Shown: positions 35,679-45,393, counted from the first letter of the stretch. The stretch: DNA of 46,867 nucleotides from Candidatus Woesebacteria bacterium GW2011_GWA1_38_8 (GCA_000993025.1 LBVJ01000011.1:26039-72905), one strand, 5' to 3'. Numbers and translations are program-made. The notes: generated by a model from the letters alone, not told the origin.

Positions 35679-37945
35679 TTTTCGGAACCTACCGATATCT
35701 CAATATTTGAAGAAATTCTGGGAAGCGTTCCAAGCTTGCCGGGAAACCTGAAGCCCTTAAAGACTATAACAACTCTGCTAAAACCTGGAACATTATTGTC
35801 CAAATATTCCTCAGCTACATCGGGAAATTTCCCCGTTATATTCTTCTTTACTTCGTCAATATCTATCTTCGGAAGGAGATCTGCTCCAATAAATAGATCC
35901 AAAACATACAAATTATCATCTTCGCTCTTATATGTAAAATCAGCTTGTATCTGATCATTTTTAAGAGTATATCCTTCAGGCACCCTTTGACTTAAATACT
36001 TCAGACCAATATCTTCAATTGTCTCCCTTTCAACAACAATGCCACTCGCCTCTATCTCAAGATCTAATTTTAACGACGACGCCTCATCTCCAACCTTCTT
36101 ATCGTACTCTTTATCTATAACCGTAAAATTAATAGAATCATCGATCACAAAAAGGTCGGATGAAGCCTTTCCTAATATAGATTCTTTTAATTTTTCTTCT
36201 AATTCATTTTGAAGCTCCTTAAGTAAATTCTTCTGGTCATTATCGGATACGGCGCTGACTTCACGGCTGCTTCCCCCCGAAAATGCCGACTCATTTGTGC
36301 CTTCCATATCCGCACTGGAATAATTTGAGATCGTAAAAGTTGTCCCTGAAGCCAAGTTATACTGTGCACCAATTTCAGAAGCTGTAACCCTAGCTTTCGT
36401 GATCCCGCGCGTAAGAACACTACCGCTTGCGATCGTAATATCCTCATCGAGAGTAAAATTAAGCCCTTGCGGACCTTTTACTAATGCGCCTTTGTCCAAT
36501 GATATTTCGCTTCCTGACCTGTAAACAGTGATCTCGCCCGTGGCTTTATCGCCAATGACCTTGGTACCTGTTGAAGGGATTGATTTCTCCCCCGATACTC
36601 TATCTTCGATAGTCTGACCGGAAATTCTCATATTTTCCAGATCTGAATCTTCAGAAAGTGTATCTACTGTTAATTCTGTCTTGTCATCGATACGCTGGGG
36701 AGAAACATATATCGTAACCTCCGCGCTGGGAACAAACCACCAAAAAGCGAAAAATCCTATTACCAAGATCAAAAAAAACACTATTCCGAAAATCGTAGGT
36801 TTAATAGAACCAATCCTAAATTTAACCGGCATGTTGGGCGTTTTCGCTTGTGAAGATCTTACTTTTTTAAATTTTCCAAATATGGAAAACAGGTTCTTTT
36901 TTTCGTGCCGTACATTATTATTCAAACTATCCCCTTCCATATCAGCGGTCTTTTCAGCGATTGGTTCCACAGCTTCCACATTTGGCAAATTTGACACAGG
37001 GGGGGCATTGTCGGACACAGCATCTGTGTCAACCGTAAAACCAAAATCCTCCGGCGCAATTTCCTCAACAGGCTCTTGCAGGTTTGGTTCATCGGGTAAA
37101 ACAGTCTCTTCGCTGAAAGGAAGACCTCCGGCAAGATCCTCCTTTACATCCAGTATTTTCTCAGAGGACGGTGTTTCCAAAGCGAGTATGCCATCTACTT
37201 CTCCAAGTTCAGAACCGCCCGCAAGAGAAACCGCAAAAATTTTGTTGTCGGGTTGAACGATCTCGATCTTTGGGGTATGCAAAAACTTGACCTTTTCAGA
37301 ACTTTCCCAATCCGCTTTTACAAGCTCTTGTCTGACATCTTCAAGTTCTCCTTCTTTGGAATTGTAAAGAATGATCCTTGATGGATACGCTTCGCCTGTA
37401 TAAAAGCGCGAAAGTCCTTCCGTTACATCATCAACGATCGAAACACTTCTTCCAACTTGAGAAACTCCGGCTAATTTACCAAGCTTAAATATTGAAATCT
37501 CCAAACTATCTTTTGATACTCCTAAAAAGACTGCGTTTACGTTTCCTCCTTCCTCAAGTTTATAATAATTCGATAAGGCCTCAGATATAACAACGAATCC
37601 TACGGGAGACAATGACAGCTCGGTACAAACCTTTTTAATTTTAGAAAGGTATTCCGCTTTGATCTCACCTCCGTCGACCCAAGACGACATAACTCCGAAA
37701 ACCGTTTTAGCGGGTGGGTCAATTTCCTCGGAAATGCTCGTTACAACCGCGGAACACGAAGTGTCACAAGCTGTAACCAACTCTTCATCGGAACTCCAGT
37801 GCGAGGGCGGACTAACAGACACTATCTGAACTTTTTTATTCGTAAATTTCCAGATTCCCGCAGAAACCCACTCGGGTTCGATCACAAGCGACCAGAGATG
37901 CTCTTCTTCCTCATTTTTCTTGGGCAAAATACTTTTCAAATCCAT
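35675..37945 (-). CDS. Large single-TM protein: actin-like (PilM/FtsA-like) N-terminal region, TM, baseplate-J-like extracellular region
   Basis: TM at FGIVFFLILVIGFFAFWWFVPSAEVTIYVSP; GEITVYRSGSEISLDKGALVKGPQGLNFTLDEDITIASGS...GAQYNLASGTTFTI; N-terminal region resembles the actin-fold of PilM-type proteins. Confidence 0.65.
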   Translation of the reverse strand: MDLKSILPKKNEEEEHLWSLVIEPEWVSAGIWKFTNKKVQIVSVSPPSHWSSDEELVTACDTSCSAVVTSISEEIDPPAKTVFGVMSSWVDGGEIKAEYLSKIKKVCTELSLSPVGFVVISEALSNYYKLEEGGNVNAVFLGVSKDSLEISIFKLGKLAGVSQVGRSVSIVDDVTEGLSRFYTGEAYPSRIILYNSKEGELEDVRQELVKADWESSEKVKFLHTPKIEIVQPDNKIFAVSLAGGSELGEVDGILALETPSSEKILDVKEDLAGGLPFSEETVLPDEPNLQEPVEEIAPEDFGFTVDTDAVSDNAPPVSNLPNVEAVEPIAEKTADMEGDSLNNNVRHEKKNLFSIFGKFKKVRSSQAKTPNMPVKFRIGSIKPTIFGIVFFLILVIGFFAFWWFVPSAEVTIYVSPQRIDDKTELTVDTLSEDSDLENMRISGQTIEDRVSGEKSIPSTGTKVIGDKATGEITVYRSGSEISLDKGALVKGPQGLNFTLDEDITIASGSVLTRGITKARVTASEIGAQYNLASGTTFTISNYSSADMEGTNESAFSGGSSREVSAVSDNDQKNLLKELQNELEEKLKESILGKASSDLFVIDDSINFTVIDKEYDKKVGDEASSLKLDLEIEASGIVVERETIEDIGLKYLSQRVPEGYTLKNDQIQADFTYKSEDDNLYVLDLFIGADLLPKIDIDEVKKNITGKFPDVAEEYLDNNVPGFSRVVIVFKGFRFPGKLGTLPRISSNIEISVGSEK

Positions 37946-38061
37946 ATAAATGATTCGAATAATACGAATAATACTAATGACACGAATATATCCAAATACT
38001 TCAGTTTAAGAATACAGCATTTGCATTTATTTGTAGATTCGCATTATTGGTAATATCCGCA

Positions 38062-39888
38062 TCATTTTTCCAAAGTCATATACACCCTCACTAATCCGCT
38101 GCCGATCTTTTCCTGTTTATTAATCTTAACACGACCGATCTCACCAGTACTACCAACATGCGGTCCGCCGCAAAATTCACGGCTTATCGCGTCGTCTAAA
38201 TTTTCACCCACATAATAAACTTTTACAGTATCGGCATATTTTTCGTTAAAGCCGTGTATCGCACCCGTTTTTAAAGCTTCATCTTTTGGCAGAACCTCGA
38301 ACTTAACGGGTACATTTTCGGCGATAACTTTGTTGACCGTTTCTTCAACCTCCTTTACCTGTTCATCTGTCAATTTTTCATTGTTCGGAAAATCAAAACG
38401 CGACCTTTCTTTGGTAATATTTTGTCCCTTTTGGATCACATGATCTCCCAACACCTTCCGGAGCGATGCCAATAAAAGATGTGTGGCCGTGTGAAATTTT
38501 ATAACTTCCGGACTATCGTCCGCCAGACCTCCCTTAAAAACTCCGGCGGAAGTTGTCCTTGACAAATTTTTATGTTTTTCAAATTCTTCCTGAAATTGTT
38601 TTTTATCTTCTAAAGAAAATTTCACACCTTTTCTTTCAGCGGCTTCCAGTGTCAATTCCAGCGGAAAACCTTCTGTTTGATACAGATCAAAAGCAATATT
38701 TCCCGTCAGAACCGTTCCTTTATCAATGATCGTTTCAAGTTTTTTCATCCCGCGATCAATCGCCTTAGCAAATTTCCCCGATTCTTCATTTATAACATTT
38801 TCGATTTCGGAAACAGATTTCACCGGAACCGGAATTTTATTTTCGGAAAGGTCCGGTATTGGCAACCCTAAATATTCTCCTTTGGGAGAAAGTATCTTAG
38901 CGTGCAGAACCGCTCTTCGTATCAGTCTTCTTAATATATAGCCATGTGCCTTGTTTCCGGGATAAACACCTCCCGAAATTAATGCCGACGAAGCACGCAG
39001 ATGGTCAGCAACAATCCGAAAACTACGATCGAACATCTCTGAATCCCCGTACTTTCTGCCATATTTTTCTTCAAGTATTTTGATATTATGGGAAAAAAGA
39101 TCGGTTCTGAACATATCGGGGTCACCGTTTAAAACTGCCGTAATTCTCTCTAAACCGCCTCCAAAGTCAACATTTTTCTGAGGAAGTTCTTCAAGTTTTC
39201 CCTCACCAACCTTTTTGTACTGGATAAAAACAGAGTTACCAATTTCCAAAAATCTCCCGCAATCACAGTTCGGGTGGCACATTTCGTTTTTATATAGAGA
39301 GTTTTCGTGAAGGTGAAGTTCTTCTCCAAAATCGTAAAACATTTCCGAATCGGGTCCGCCAATATGTCCCACGTTCATCTCTTCAGGGGTTCCAGTCATC
39401 GACCACCAATTTTTTTTAGCTCCATAAAATATAATTTTGTCATCCGGAAGTCCAAGATTTTTCCATATACCGTATGATTCTTCATCTTTTGGAACATCCT
39501 TTGTTCCTTCAAAGACCGATACCCAAAGACGGCCCTTCTCTATTCCCAACTCATTGGTTATAAACTCATAAATCCACGGCAATTGTTCATCTTTAAAATA
39601 ATCCCCCAAACTCCAATTACCAAGCATTTCAAAAAAAGTGATATGGCGATTGTCCCCAACTTCTTCAATATCTCCCAGCCGAATGGATGGCTGTGAGTTA
39701 ACCAGTTTTTTTCCCTTGGGGTGTACCTCACCCAATAAGTAAGGCACGAGCGGCTGCATTCCTGCAGATGTAAAAAGAGTTGAGGGATCATTTTCTAAAA
39801 CTAAAGGGGCAGGATCGATCTCTTTATGATTCCTGGGAGAATCCGTAAAATATTTTATAAATTTGTCTCTTATTTCCTTTGAATCCAT
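38062..39888 (-). CDS. alaS: Alanyl-tRNA synthetase, short form lacking the C-terminal C-Ala/DHHA1 region
   Basis: TSAGMQPLVPYL, HTATHLLLASLRKVLGDHVIQKGQNI, EFCGGPHVGSTGEIG; ends soon after the editing site. Confidence 0.95.
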   Translation of the reverse strand: MDSKEIRDKFIKYFTDSPRNHKEIDPAPLVLENDPSTLFTSAGMQPLVPYLLGEVHPKGKKLVNSQPSIRLGDIEEVGDNRHITFFEMLGNWSLGDYFKDEQLPWIYEFITNELGIEKGRLWVSVFEGTKDVPKDEESYGIWKNLGLPDDKIIFYGAKKNWWSMTGTPEEMNVGHIGGPDSEMFYDFGEELHLHENSLYKNEMCHPNCDCGRFLEIGNSVFIQYKKVGEGKLEELPQKNVDFGGGLERITAVLNGDPDMFRTDLFSHNIKILEEKYGRKYGDSEMFDRSFRIVADHLRASSALISGGVYPGNKAHGYILRRLIRRAVLHAKILSPKGEYLGLPIPDLSENKIPVPVKSVSEIENVINEESGKFAKAIDRGMKKLETIIDKGTVLTGNIAFDLYQTEGFPLELTLEAAERKGVKFSLEDKKQFQEEFEKHKNLSRTTSAGVFKGGLADDSPEVIKFHTATHLLLASLRKVLGDHVIQKGQNITKERSRFDFPNNEKLTDEQVKEVEETVNKVIAENVPVKFEVLPKDEALKTGAIHGFNEKYADTVKVYYVGENLDDAISREFCGGPHVGSTGEIGRVKINKQEKIGSGLVRVYMTLEK

Positions 39889-39954
39889 GAATCCTAATTA
39901 TATACTGCAATTACCATCCTTTGAAGGTGAAACGAAGCATAAATCTCCGGTTTT

Positions 39955-40167
39955 CTACTTCTTTTTCTTAAACAGCTCTAAAATACCTGAAAGTTTTTCT
40001 GTCCTTATCAACCCTCCGCCTAAAAGAGAATCGTCCAATATTGTATTAAGTTTTTTTATACCTTTTCGCAGGTCAAACAAGATCAGAAAGACCTGTATTC
40101 CCACAACTGCGAGAAGTAATGTCAGTATTACTACAACCACAACCAACAAAGTGTGAATTCCATCCAT
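39955..40167 (-). CDS. Small single-TM hypothetical protein
   Basis: MDGIHTLLVVVVVILTLLLAVVGIQVFLILFDLRKGIKK. Confidence 0.65.
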   Translation of the reverse strand: MDGIHTLLVVVVVILTLLLAVVGIQVFLILFDLRKGIKKLNTILDDSLLGGGLIRTEKLSGILELFKKKK

Positions 40168-40204
40168 AAGGCTTAATTAAAATATAAACTTCAGTGTTTT
40201 TATA

Positions 40205-40837
40205 TTACTCCTTCTTTGGAATAATATTCCTAACCACGACCGTCTCTTTTCCATATCTTGATCTCGCAATAAATACTATCTCTTTTGTATCTTCGTTGAC
40301 TCCGAGTTTTCCAAAAAATTCACCATTTTCATTAATAAGAAACCTTTGTTCGTTTATAGAAAGTGTAACGTCCGGATCGGTTTTTCCGGAAATCTCAGTT
40401 TCACCCACAAGAATTTCCTGACTTTCCGCCGGAACATGAACCAACAATTTTGGTGGTGAAACATAAAGAATATATTGATATCCAAGATATGCTATAAGAA
40501 GAAGGATCAACATGGTAGAAAAAAATATCGCCGCAAGCTTCGGGCTGAACGACACCTTCAACTTGACGTCAGGTTTAGGATAAAGCAAGTTTTTACTATC
40601 TTCTATCGGGTAATCTCTTCTCAGTAGTGCAACAGTATTTTCTTCCGGTAAATTCAAACTTTTTGCAATAGTTTTTACAAAACCGAGGGTTGTATGATAC
40701 TCGGGCAATTCATCCCAAACACCCTTTTCGATCAAACTTAAAAATGTTTTTTTAATCTTTGTTTCACTTTCCAGATCTTTCAACGTAAGTTTTTTTTTAA
40801 CTCTGGCTTCTTTCAGATAACTACCTAATTTCTTCAT
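40205..40837 (-). CDS. RodZ-like protein (HTH-TM-Ig-like)
   Basis: GSYLKEARVKKKLTLKDLESETKIKKTFLSLIEKG; TM; beta-rich C-term. Confidence 0.8.
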   Translation of the reverse strand: MKKLGSYLKEARVKKKLTLKDLESETKIKKTFLSLIEKGVWDELPEYHTTLGFVKTIAKSLNLPEENTVALLRRDYPIEDSKNLLYPKPDVKLKVSFSPKLAAIFFSTMLILLLIAYLGYQYILYVSPPKLLVHVPAESQEILVGETEISGKTDPDVTLSINEQRFLINENGEFFGKLGVNEDTKEIVFIARSRYGKETVVVRNIIPKKE

Positions 40838-40869
40838 ATGGATTTATGTATTAGATGTGAAGATCAACT

Positions 40870-43011
40870 TCAAACTCCGCTTTCGGACGTTTCGTTGCCT
40901 AGAATTTCTTCCGGACTTCGTACCAAAACCTCCCGTCCTTTTGACGAGTTATCAATTTGGGGTCCGATCACACCCGCGGCTTCCAGTTGATCAATTATTC
41001 TCGCTGCGCGGGCATATCCGATAGACAATCTTCTCTGCAAAAGTGAGGCAGATGCCTTGTCAAATTGACACACAAGTTCAATCGATTTTCTAAAAAGCTC
41101 ATCAACATCCCCTTCGATCCCCGGCACTGTTTGATTTTTAGCCGAAGCTGTAACCTCTTCAGTATATTGAGGCTGAATATCCTGATTTTTCATAAACGAT
41201 ACCAAAGAATTTATATCTTTGTCGGACACGTTTGCCCCTTGGATCCGGATTGGTTTAGCTTGGTCAGGAGGAAGATACAACATATCACCTTTACCTAAAA
41301 GCTTTTCGGCACCTTGAGCATCAAGTATAACTCTCGAATCGACCTGAGAAGACACTGCAAAAGCAATTCTGCAAGGAATATTTGCTTTTATAAGTCCGGT
41401 GATAATATTAACCGATGGCCTTTGTGTTGCCAAAACCATATGTATCCCCGTTGCACGACTCATCTGTGCTATCCTCGTGATCGTGTCTTCGACCTCAACC
41501 GGAGAGACAAGCATAATATCGGCTAACTCATCAACAAATAGAACAATATAGGGCATCGCCTGAAATCCTGACATCTCATTATATGCATCAATATTCCTTA
41601 CTCCCGCTTCCGAAAACAGTTTGTATCTTCTATCCATTTCGCTCATTAACCATTTTAAGGCTGAGATTACCTTTTTGGGTTCTGTGATCACAGGTGTCAA
41701 AAGATGGGGTATGCCGTTATAGTTCGTCATCTCAACCCTTTTGGGGTCAACGAGTATCAATTTGAGTTCAGCAGGTGATGTCCTGTAAAGCAAGGTTGAG
41801 AGAAAAGTATTTATACACACGGACTTACCGGACCCTGTCTGTCCTGCAACAAGAACATGAGGCATCCGGGAAAGGTCAGCGACAATAGGTTTACCGGAAA
41901 CATCAAGTCCCAAAGCAACGACAAGTTTGCTCTTGTGAGTCTTTAATATTTCGGATTCCAGCATCTTCCTGATCGGTACGAACTCAGGAAGCTTATTCGG
42001 TAGTTCAATTCCTACAAGTGATCTGCCCGGTATGGGTGCCTCGATCCTGATGGTACCTGTAGGTGCAGCCAGTGACAAAGCCAAATCCCTCTCAAGAGCA
42101 GTAATTTTTGAAAGTTTTGTCCCAAGCGCAACCTCTAAAGCATACTGTGTGACAGCCGGTCCTAAATTTACCTCAACAACCCTTGCAGCAATGCCAAAAG
42201 ATTCAAGCGTTTGCTCAATCGTTGCCGCATTATTTTTGATATCTCCACGTTCTGCTTTACCTCCGCTTGTTTCTGAAAAGATCGTTATTTGCGGGTATTT
42301 CCACACTTTTTCCTCACCCGGAACATTGGTGACGATCTTTTGGGTTTCGGGTTCGGGATTAAAAATATCAACTCCTCCTTTTTCGTTTTTCGGCTGGTTG
42401 ACCGTTAGTTTGGCATCACTTCCGAAAATCGGTTTGTCTCCCATAACTTTCATATCTCCTTTTTGAGAATTTTTAAACATTCCCGCCTGAAATGGTCTTT
42501 TCCCTATAGACTTGCTTCGTATAATGTATTTTCTATATGCATCTTTCAGGAAGATATAAACCTGATCTAATGATGTGTTAAACAAAACTATAAGTCCGAC
42601 AATAGAAATTCCCAATAACACAATAAAGGCACCCGCATCGGTGATCAGGGTCGAGATCCCCATCCAACCATTCAGACCGACCATGCCCGCTCTGGTCAAA
42701 AACATTACCGAAATGAAAAACAAAAGTGCGCCAACGGCGACATTGGGCTGACTCAAAGGAATCCTTAAACGGGAAACAAGAAGTCCGAAGCTTATAAAAA
42801 TAAATGGTATGAAATAGGATGTCCAATCAAATAGTTTAAATATAAATTCATTAAATTTATAAAGGATAACTCCGTTTCTGGTAAACGATATTAAAATCAA
42901 TCCCGCCAAGATGTAAAACACTACTTGAACGATCGAGTACACCGTTCCCGGTCTTAGTTTTAATTTAAAAGCTTTTTTCGATTTGGTCTTCCGCCTCTTT
43001 TTTTTACTCAT
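40870..43011 (-). CDS. ftsK: FtsK/SpoIIIE DNA translocase
   Basis: Multi-TM N-term; HVLVAGQTGSGKSVCINTFL, LILVDPKRVEM, VDELADIM, C-terminal winged-helix gamma domain. Confidence 0.97.
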   Translation of the reverse strand: MSKKKRRKTKSKKAFKLKLRPGTVYSIVQVVFYILAGLILISFTRNGVILYKFNEFIFKLFDWTSYFIPFIFISFGLLVSRLRIPLSQPNVAVGALLFFISVMFLTRAGMVGLNGWMGISTLITDAGAFIVLLGISIVGLIVLFNTSLDQVYIFLKDAYRKYIIRSKSIGKRPFQAGMFKNSQKGDMKVMGDKPIFGSDAKLTVNQPKNEKGGVDIFNPEPETQKIVTNVPGEEKVWKYPQITIFSETSGGKAERGDIKNNAATIEQTLESFGIAARVVEVNLGPAVTQYALEVALGTKLSKITALERDLALSLAAPTGTIRIEAPIPGRSLVGIELPNKLPEFVPIRKMLESEILKTHKSKLVVALGLDVSGKPIVADLSRMPHVLVAGQTGSGKSVCINTFLSTLLYRTSPAELKLILVDPKRVEMTNYNGIPHLLTPVITEPKKVISALKWLMSEMDRRYKLFSEAGVRNIDAYNEMSGFQAMPYIVLFVDELADIMLVSPVEVEDTITRIAQMSRATGIHMVLATQRPSVNIITGLIKANIPCRIAFAVSSQVDSRVILDAQGAEKLLGKGDMLYLPPDQAKPIRIQGANVSDKDINSLVSFMKNQDIQPQYTEEVTASAKNQTVPGIEGDVDELFRKSIELVCQFDKASASLLQRRLSIGYARAARIIDQLEAAGVIGPQIDNSSKGREVLVRSPEEILGNETSESGV

Positions 43012-43028
43012 ACTTTTAATGCAATTTC

Positions 43029-43057
43029 ATTATACTTAAATGTCGAGTCTATTCCAA
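43029..43057 (-). promoter_or_regulatory. Putative bacterial promoter TTGGAA-N17-TATAAT for ftsK
   Basis: -35 43052-43057, -10 43029-43034. Confidence 0.6.
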
Positions 43058-43087
43058 CAACCGCGAAGCAAGGTATCCGTAAATGGT

Positions 43088-44785
43088 CTATATTTCGACA
43101 AAAATCGGGAGGATCATGGGGCGGCGGCCGGTTTTTTGGAAGAAGAATTTCTCAAGATATTTTTTTGCTTCTAACTGCGCGGCTTTTTTATCAACTTTTC
43201 CATTCTTTTCGATCTGAAATCTCAACCTTTTTTCGGCGTCTCTTAAAAGCGCTTTTTCGATCTTCTCGAAAACAAAACCCCGGCTGATTATCTCCGGATC
43301 GCCTTTTAATTTTCGATCTTTCCCAACCTTTATAAGAGCAACAACAAAACCTTCACTACCTAAAATAGTCCTGTCTCCAAGCACTACCTTACCAATATCC
43401 CCAATACCCAACCCATGGACCAAAATCTCTTTTGTACTGATTTTTTGGCCTAATGAGGCTGATTTACCTTTAAAATCGACATTGTCTCCGGGTTTTAATA
43501 TAAATACATCTTTCCCTTCTCCTCCATTTCTGATAACCAGTTTTCTATAGGCATGCATAAAGCGGACCGCTCCGCCTATCGGAATGTAATATTTTGGACG
43601 GGTCAGGTTAAAAAGTTCAACAATATCTTCCTGACCCCCGTGTCCGGAAACATACAAACCCTCATTAAGATCATAGTAGTGAACATCCACTCCCATATCG
43701 ATCAGTTTGTCGATCACATAATCCTCGCTTTCTTTTGAATACGGCGGAGCGGGATCGGCAGAGAAAATTACCATATCTCCTTCAAGAACTTCCATCCTTT
43801 CGTGCTTACCTTCGGCAATCCTGTAAAGAGAACTTCCGACTTGCCCATAACAACCCGAGACGATATAGGCTACTTTATTTCTGGGCAGATCATAGGATTG
43901 CTCTAAGGATATAACCTGGTCTCTCGAATATTTTATGTAGCCCAACCGATGTGCTGCCTCAACCTTCTTTTGGATAGATCTTCCTACAAAAACCACTTTC
44001 CTTCCAAGCTTGTTGCCGAATTCCATTATGCTTTTCAGCCTTGCAATGTGCGACGAGAAGGTTGTTACTATTATAGCCTTTTTTTTACTTTCGATGCCCA
44101 GCATGACATCCTTGAGCATCTGCTTTGCCACACTCTCTGATGGCATCTTTATATGCTCGCCTGCATATGTTGAATCGACAATGCACGCCAAAATTCCCTT
44201 GTCCCCGAGCTTCTTCAGCCTCTCAAAGTCAGGCTTTTTTCCAAGAGTTGGATAGAGATCAAACTTGAAGTCATTTGCATAAAGCACAATGCCTTCTGGC
44301 GTATGAAGGAAGGCCATGACTGTATGGGGTGTGGAATGAGTTATTTCAACAAACTCGAGCTTGAGGTTTTTCGAAATTTGATAGACACCATTGACACTCA
44401 AGGTCTTTAGCTTGTTTTTTAGTTCAAGCTTTTCATCTGAGACAATCCTTCTCAGAACCTCAGCAGTGTAGGGCGAGCATATTATCGGCGCATTGTACCT
44501 GTTAGAGAGAAAAGGCACGCCTCCAAGATGGTCCAAATGAGCATGCGTCGGCACAATTGCTACCACCTTGTCCTTCCAATCATCTATTGCAGAAACATCC
44601 GGCAGGGCCTGGACCTTGATTAGCTCCCTTGTGTCCCAGACAACAAGGTCCTCGTCATTTGTGTAGCGTATGTAATTCTCAAGATGAAGTCCCATATCAA
44701 AAATCACAACCTCATTGCCAACCTTAACTGCAGTGCAGTTCCTGCCAACCTCATCATAGCCGCCCACAGCGCATATTTCGACCAT
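43088..44785 (-). CDS. rnj: Ribonuclease J (beta-CASP); archaeal-like N-terminal part, bacterial-like C-terminal part
   Basis: GGYDEVGRNCTAV, PTHAHLDHLGG, TTFSSHIARLKSI, VSGHGGQEDI; bacterial-type C-terminal domain VHGLGIGDIGKVVLGDR...ISRGFVF. Confidence 0.93.
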   Translation of the reverse strand: MVEICAVGGYDEVGRNCTAVKVGNEVVIFDMGLHLENYIRYTNDEDLVVWDTRELIKVQALPDVSAIDDWKDKVVAIVPTHAHLDHLGGVPFLSNRYNAPIICSPYTAEVLRRIVSDEKLELKNKLKTLSVNGVYQISKNLKLEFVEITHSTPHTVMAFLHTPEGIVLYANDFKFDLYPTLGKKPDFERLKKLGDKGILACIVDSTYAGEHIKMPSESVAKQMLKDVMLGIESKKKAIIVTTFSSHIARLKSIMEFGNKLGRKVVFVGRSIQKKVEAAHRLGYIKYSRDQVISLEQSYDLPRNKVAYIVSGCYGQVGSSLYRIAEGKHERMEVLEGDMVIFSADPAPPYSKESEDYVIDKLIDMGVDVHYYDLNEGLYVSGHGGQEDIVELFNLTRPKYYIPIGGAVRFMHAYRKLVIRNGGEGKDVFILKPGDNVDFKGKSASLGQKISTKEILVHGLGIGDIGKVVLGDRTILGSEGFVVALIKVGKDRKLKGDPEIISRGFVFEKIEKALLRDAEKRLRFQIEKNGKVDKKAAQLEAKKYLEKFFFQKTGRRPMILPIFVEI

Positions 44786-44810
44786 AAAAGGAAAAGATGT
44801 AGAATTAGGG

Positions 44811-44819
44811 TATATATAT
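44811..44819 (-). promoter_or_regulatory. Archaeal-type TATA box upstream of RNase J start
   Basis: TATATATA centred ~30 nt before the ATG at 44785, compatible with a leaderless transcript. Confidence 0.55.
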
Positions 44820-44830
44820 GTTTCCCAATT

Positions 44831-45247
44831 CTATTTGGCTTTGCTTGGGTCCATCCAGAACACTTCCCAGATATGTCCGTCAAGATCTTCAAAATCCCTT
44901 GAATACATCCAGCCGTGGTCAGGGAACTTTTTAGGCTCTTTTGCGCCTGCCTTGAGCGCAGTATTGACAATCTTGTCGACTTTTGCCCTGCTTTCGACCT
45001 GCAAGGCTGTCAGAACTTCAACTGTTTTTCTTGAATTTGCTATTTTCTTTGTGATGAAGGTCTTGAAGAATTTTTCAGTAATAAGCATGGAATATATATT
45101 TTCCCCGATAATCATGCAGGCAGCATTCTTGTCTGTGAACTGCTTATTGAACCTGAAGCCAAGCTTTGCAAAGAATTTCATTGTCTTATTCAAATCCTTG
45201 ACCGGAAGATTGACAAATATTTGTTTTGCAACATGCTGTTTTTTCAT
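44831..45247 (-). CDS. VOC/glyoxalase-like superfamily protein
   Basis: QIFVNLPVKDLNKTMKFFAKLGFRFN...SRDFEDLDGHIWEVFWMD. Confidence 0.85.
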   Translation of the reverse strand: MKKQHVAKQIFVNLPVKDLNKTMKFFAKLGFRFNKQFTDKNAACMIIGENIYSMLITEKFFKTFITKKIANSRKTVEVLTALQVESRAKVDKIVNTALKAGAKEPKKFPDHGWMYSRDFEDLDGHIWEVFWMDPSKAK

Positions 45248-45335
45248 TTTTGCATCACCGAATCTGTAGAATAAACTATTGTTAATAAATATTATGGATT
45301 CATGAATTCCTTTTTGATTTTTCGAAGAAAAATCC

Positions 45336-45352
45336 CGTGCGTGGAACGCACG
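45336..45352. repeat. Inverted repeat hairpin CGTGCGT-GGA-ACGCACG
   Basis: Perfect 7-bp arms, 3-nt loop. Confidence 0.9.
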
Positions 45353-45369
45353 ACTCTTTTGGATGATAG

Positions 45370-45390
45370 CCTTTTCTCTTAGAGAAAAGG
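45370..45390. repeat. Inverted repeat CCTTTTCTCT-T-AGAGAAAAGG next to tRNA-Leu 3' end
   Basis: Perfect 10-bp arms. Confidence 0.9.
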
Positions 45391-45393
45391 GTA

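Noticed and set aside
36681-37256. 191-aa plus-strand ORF
   Set aside because: Antisense to the large membrane protein; Ser/Thr-rich shadow translation.
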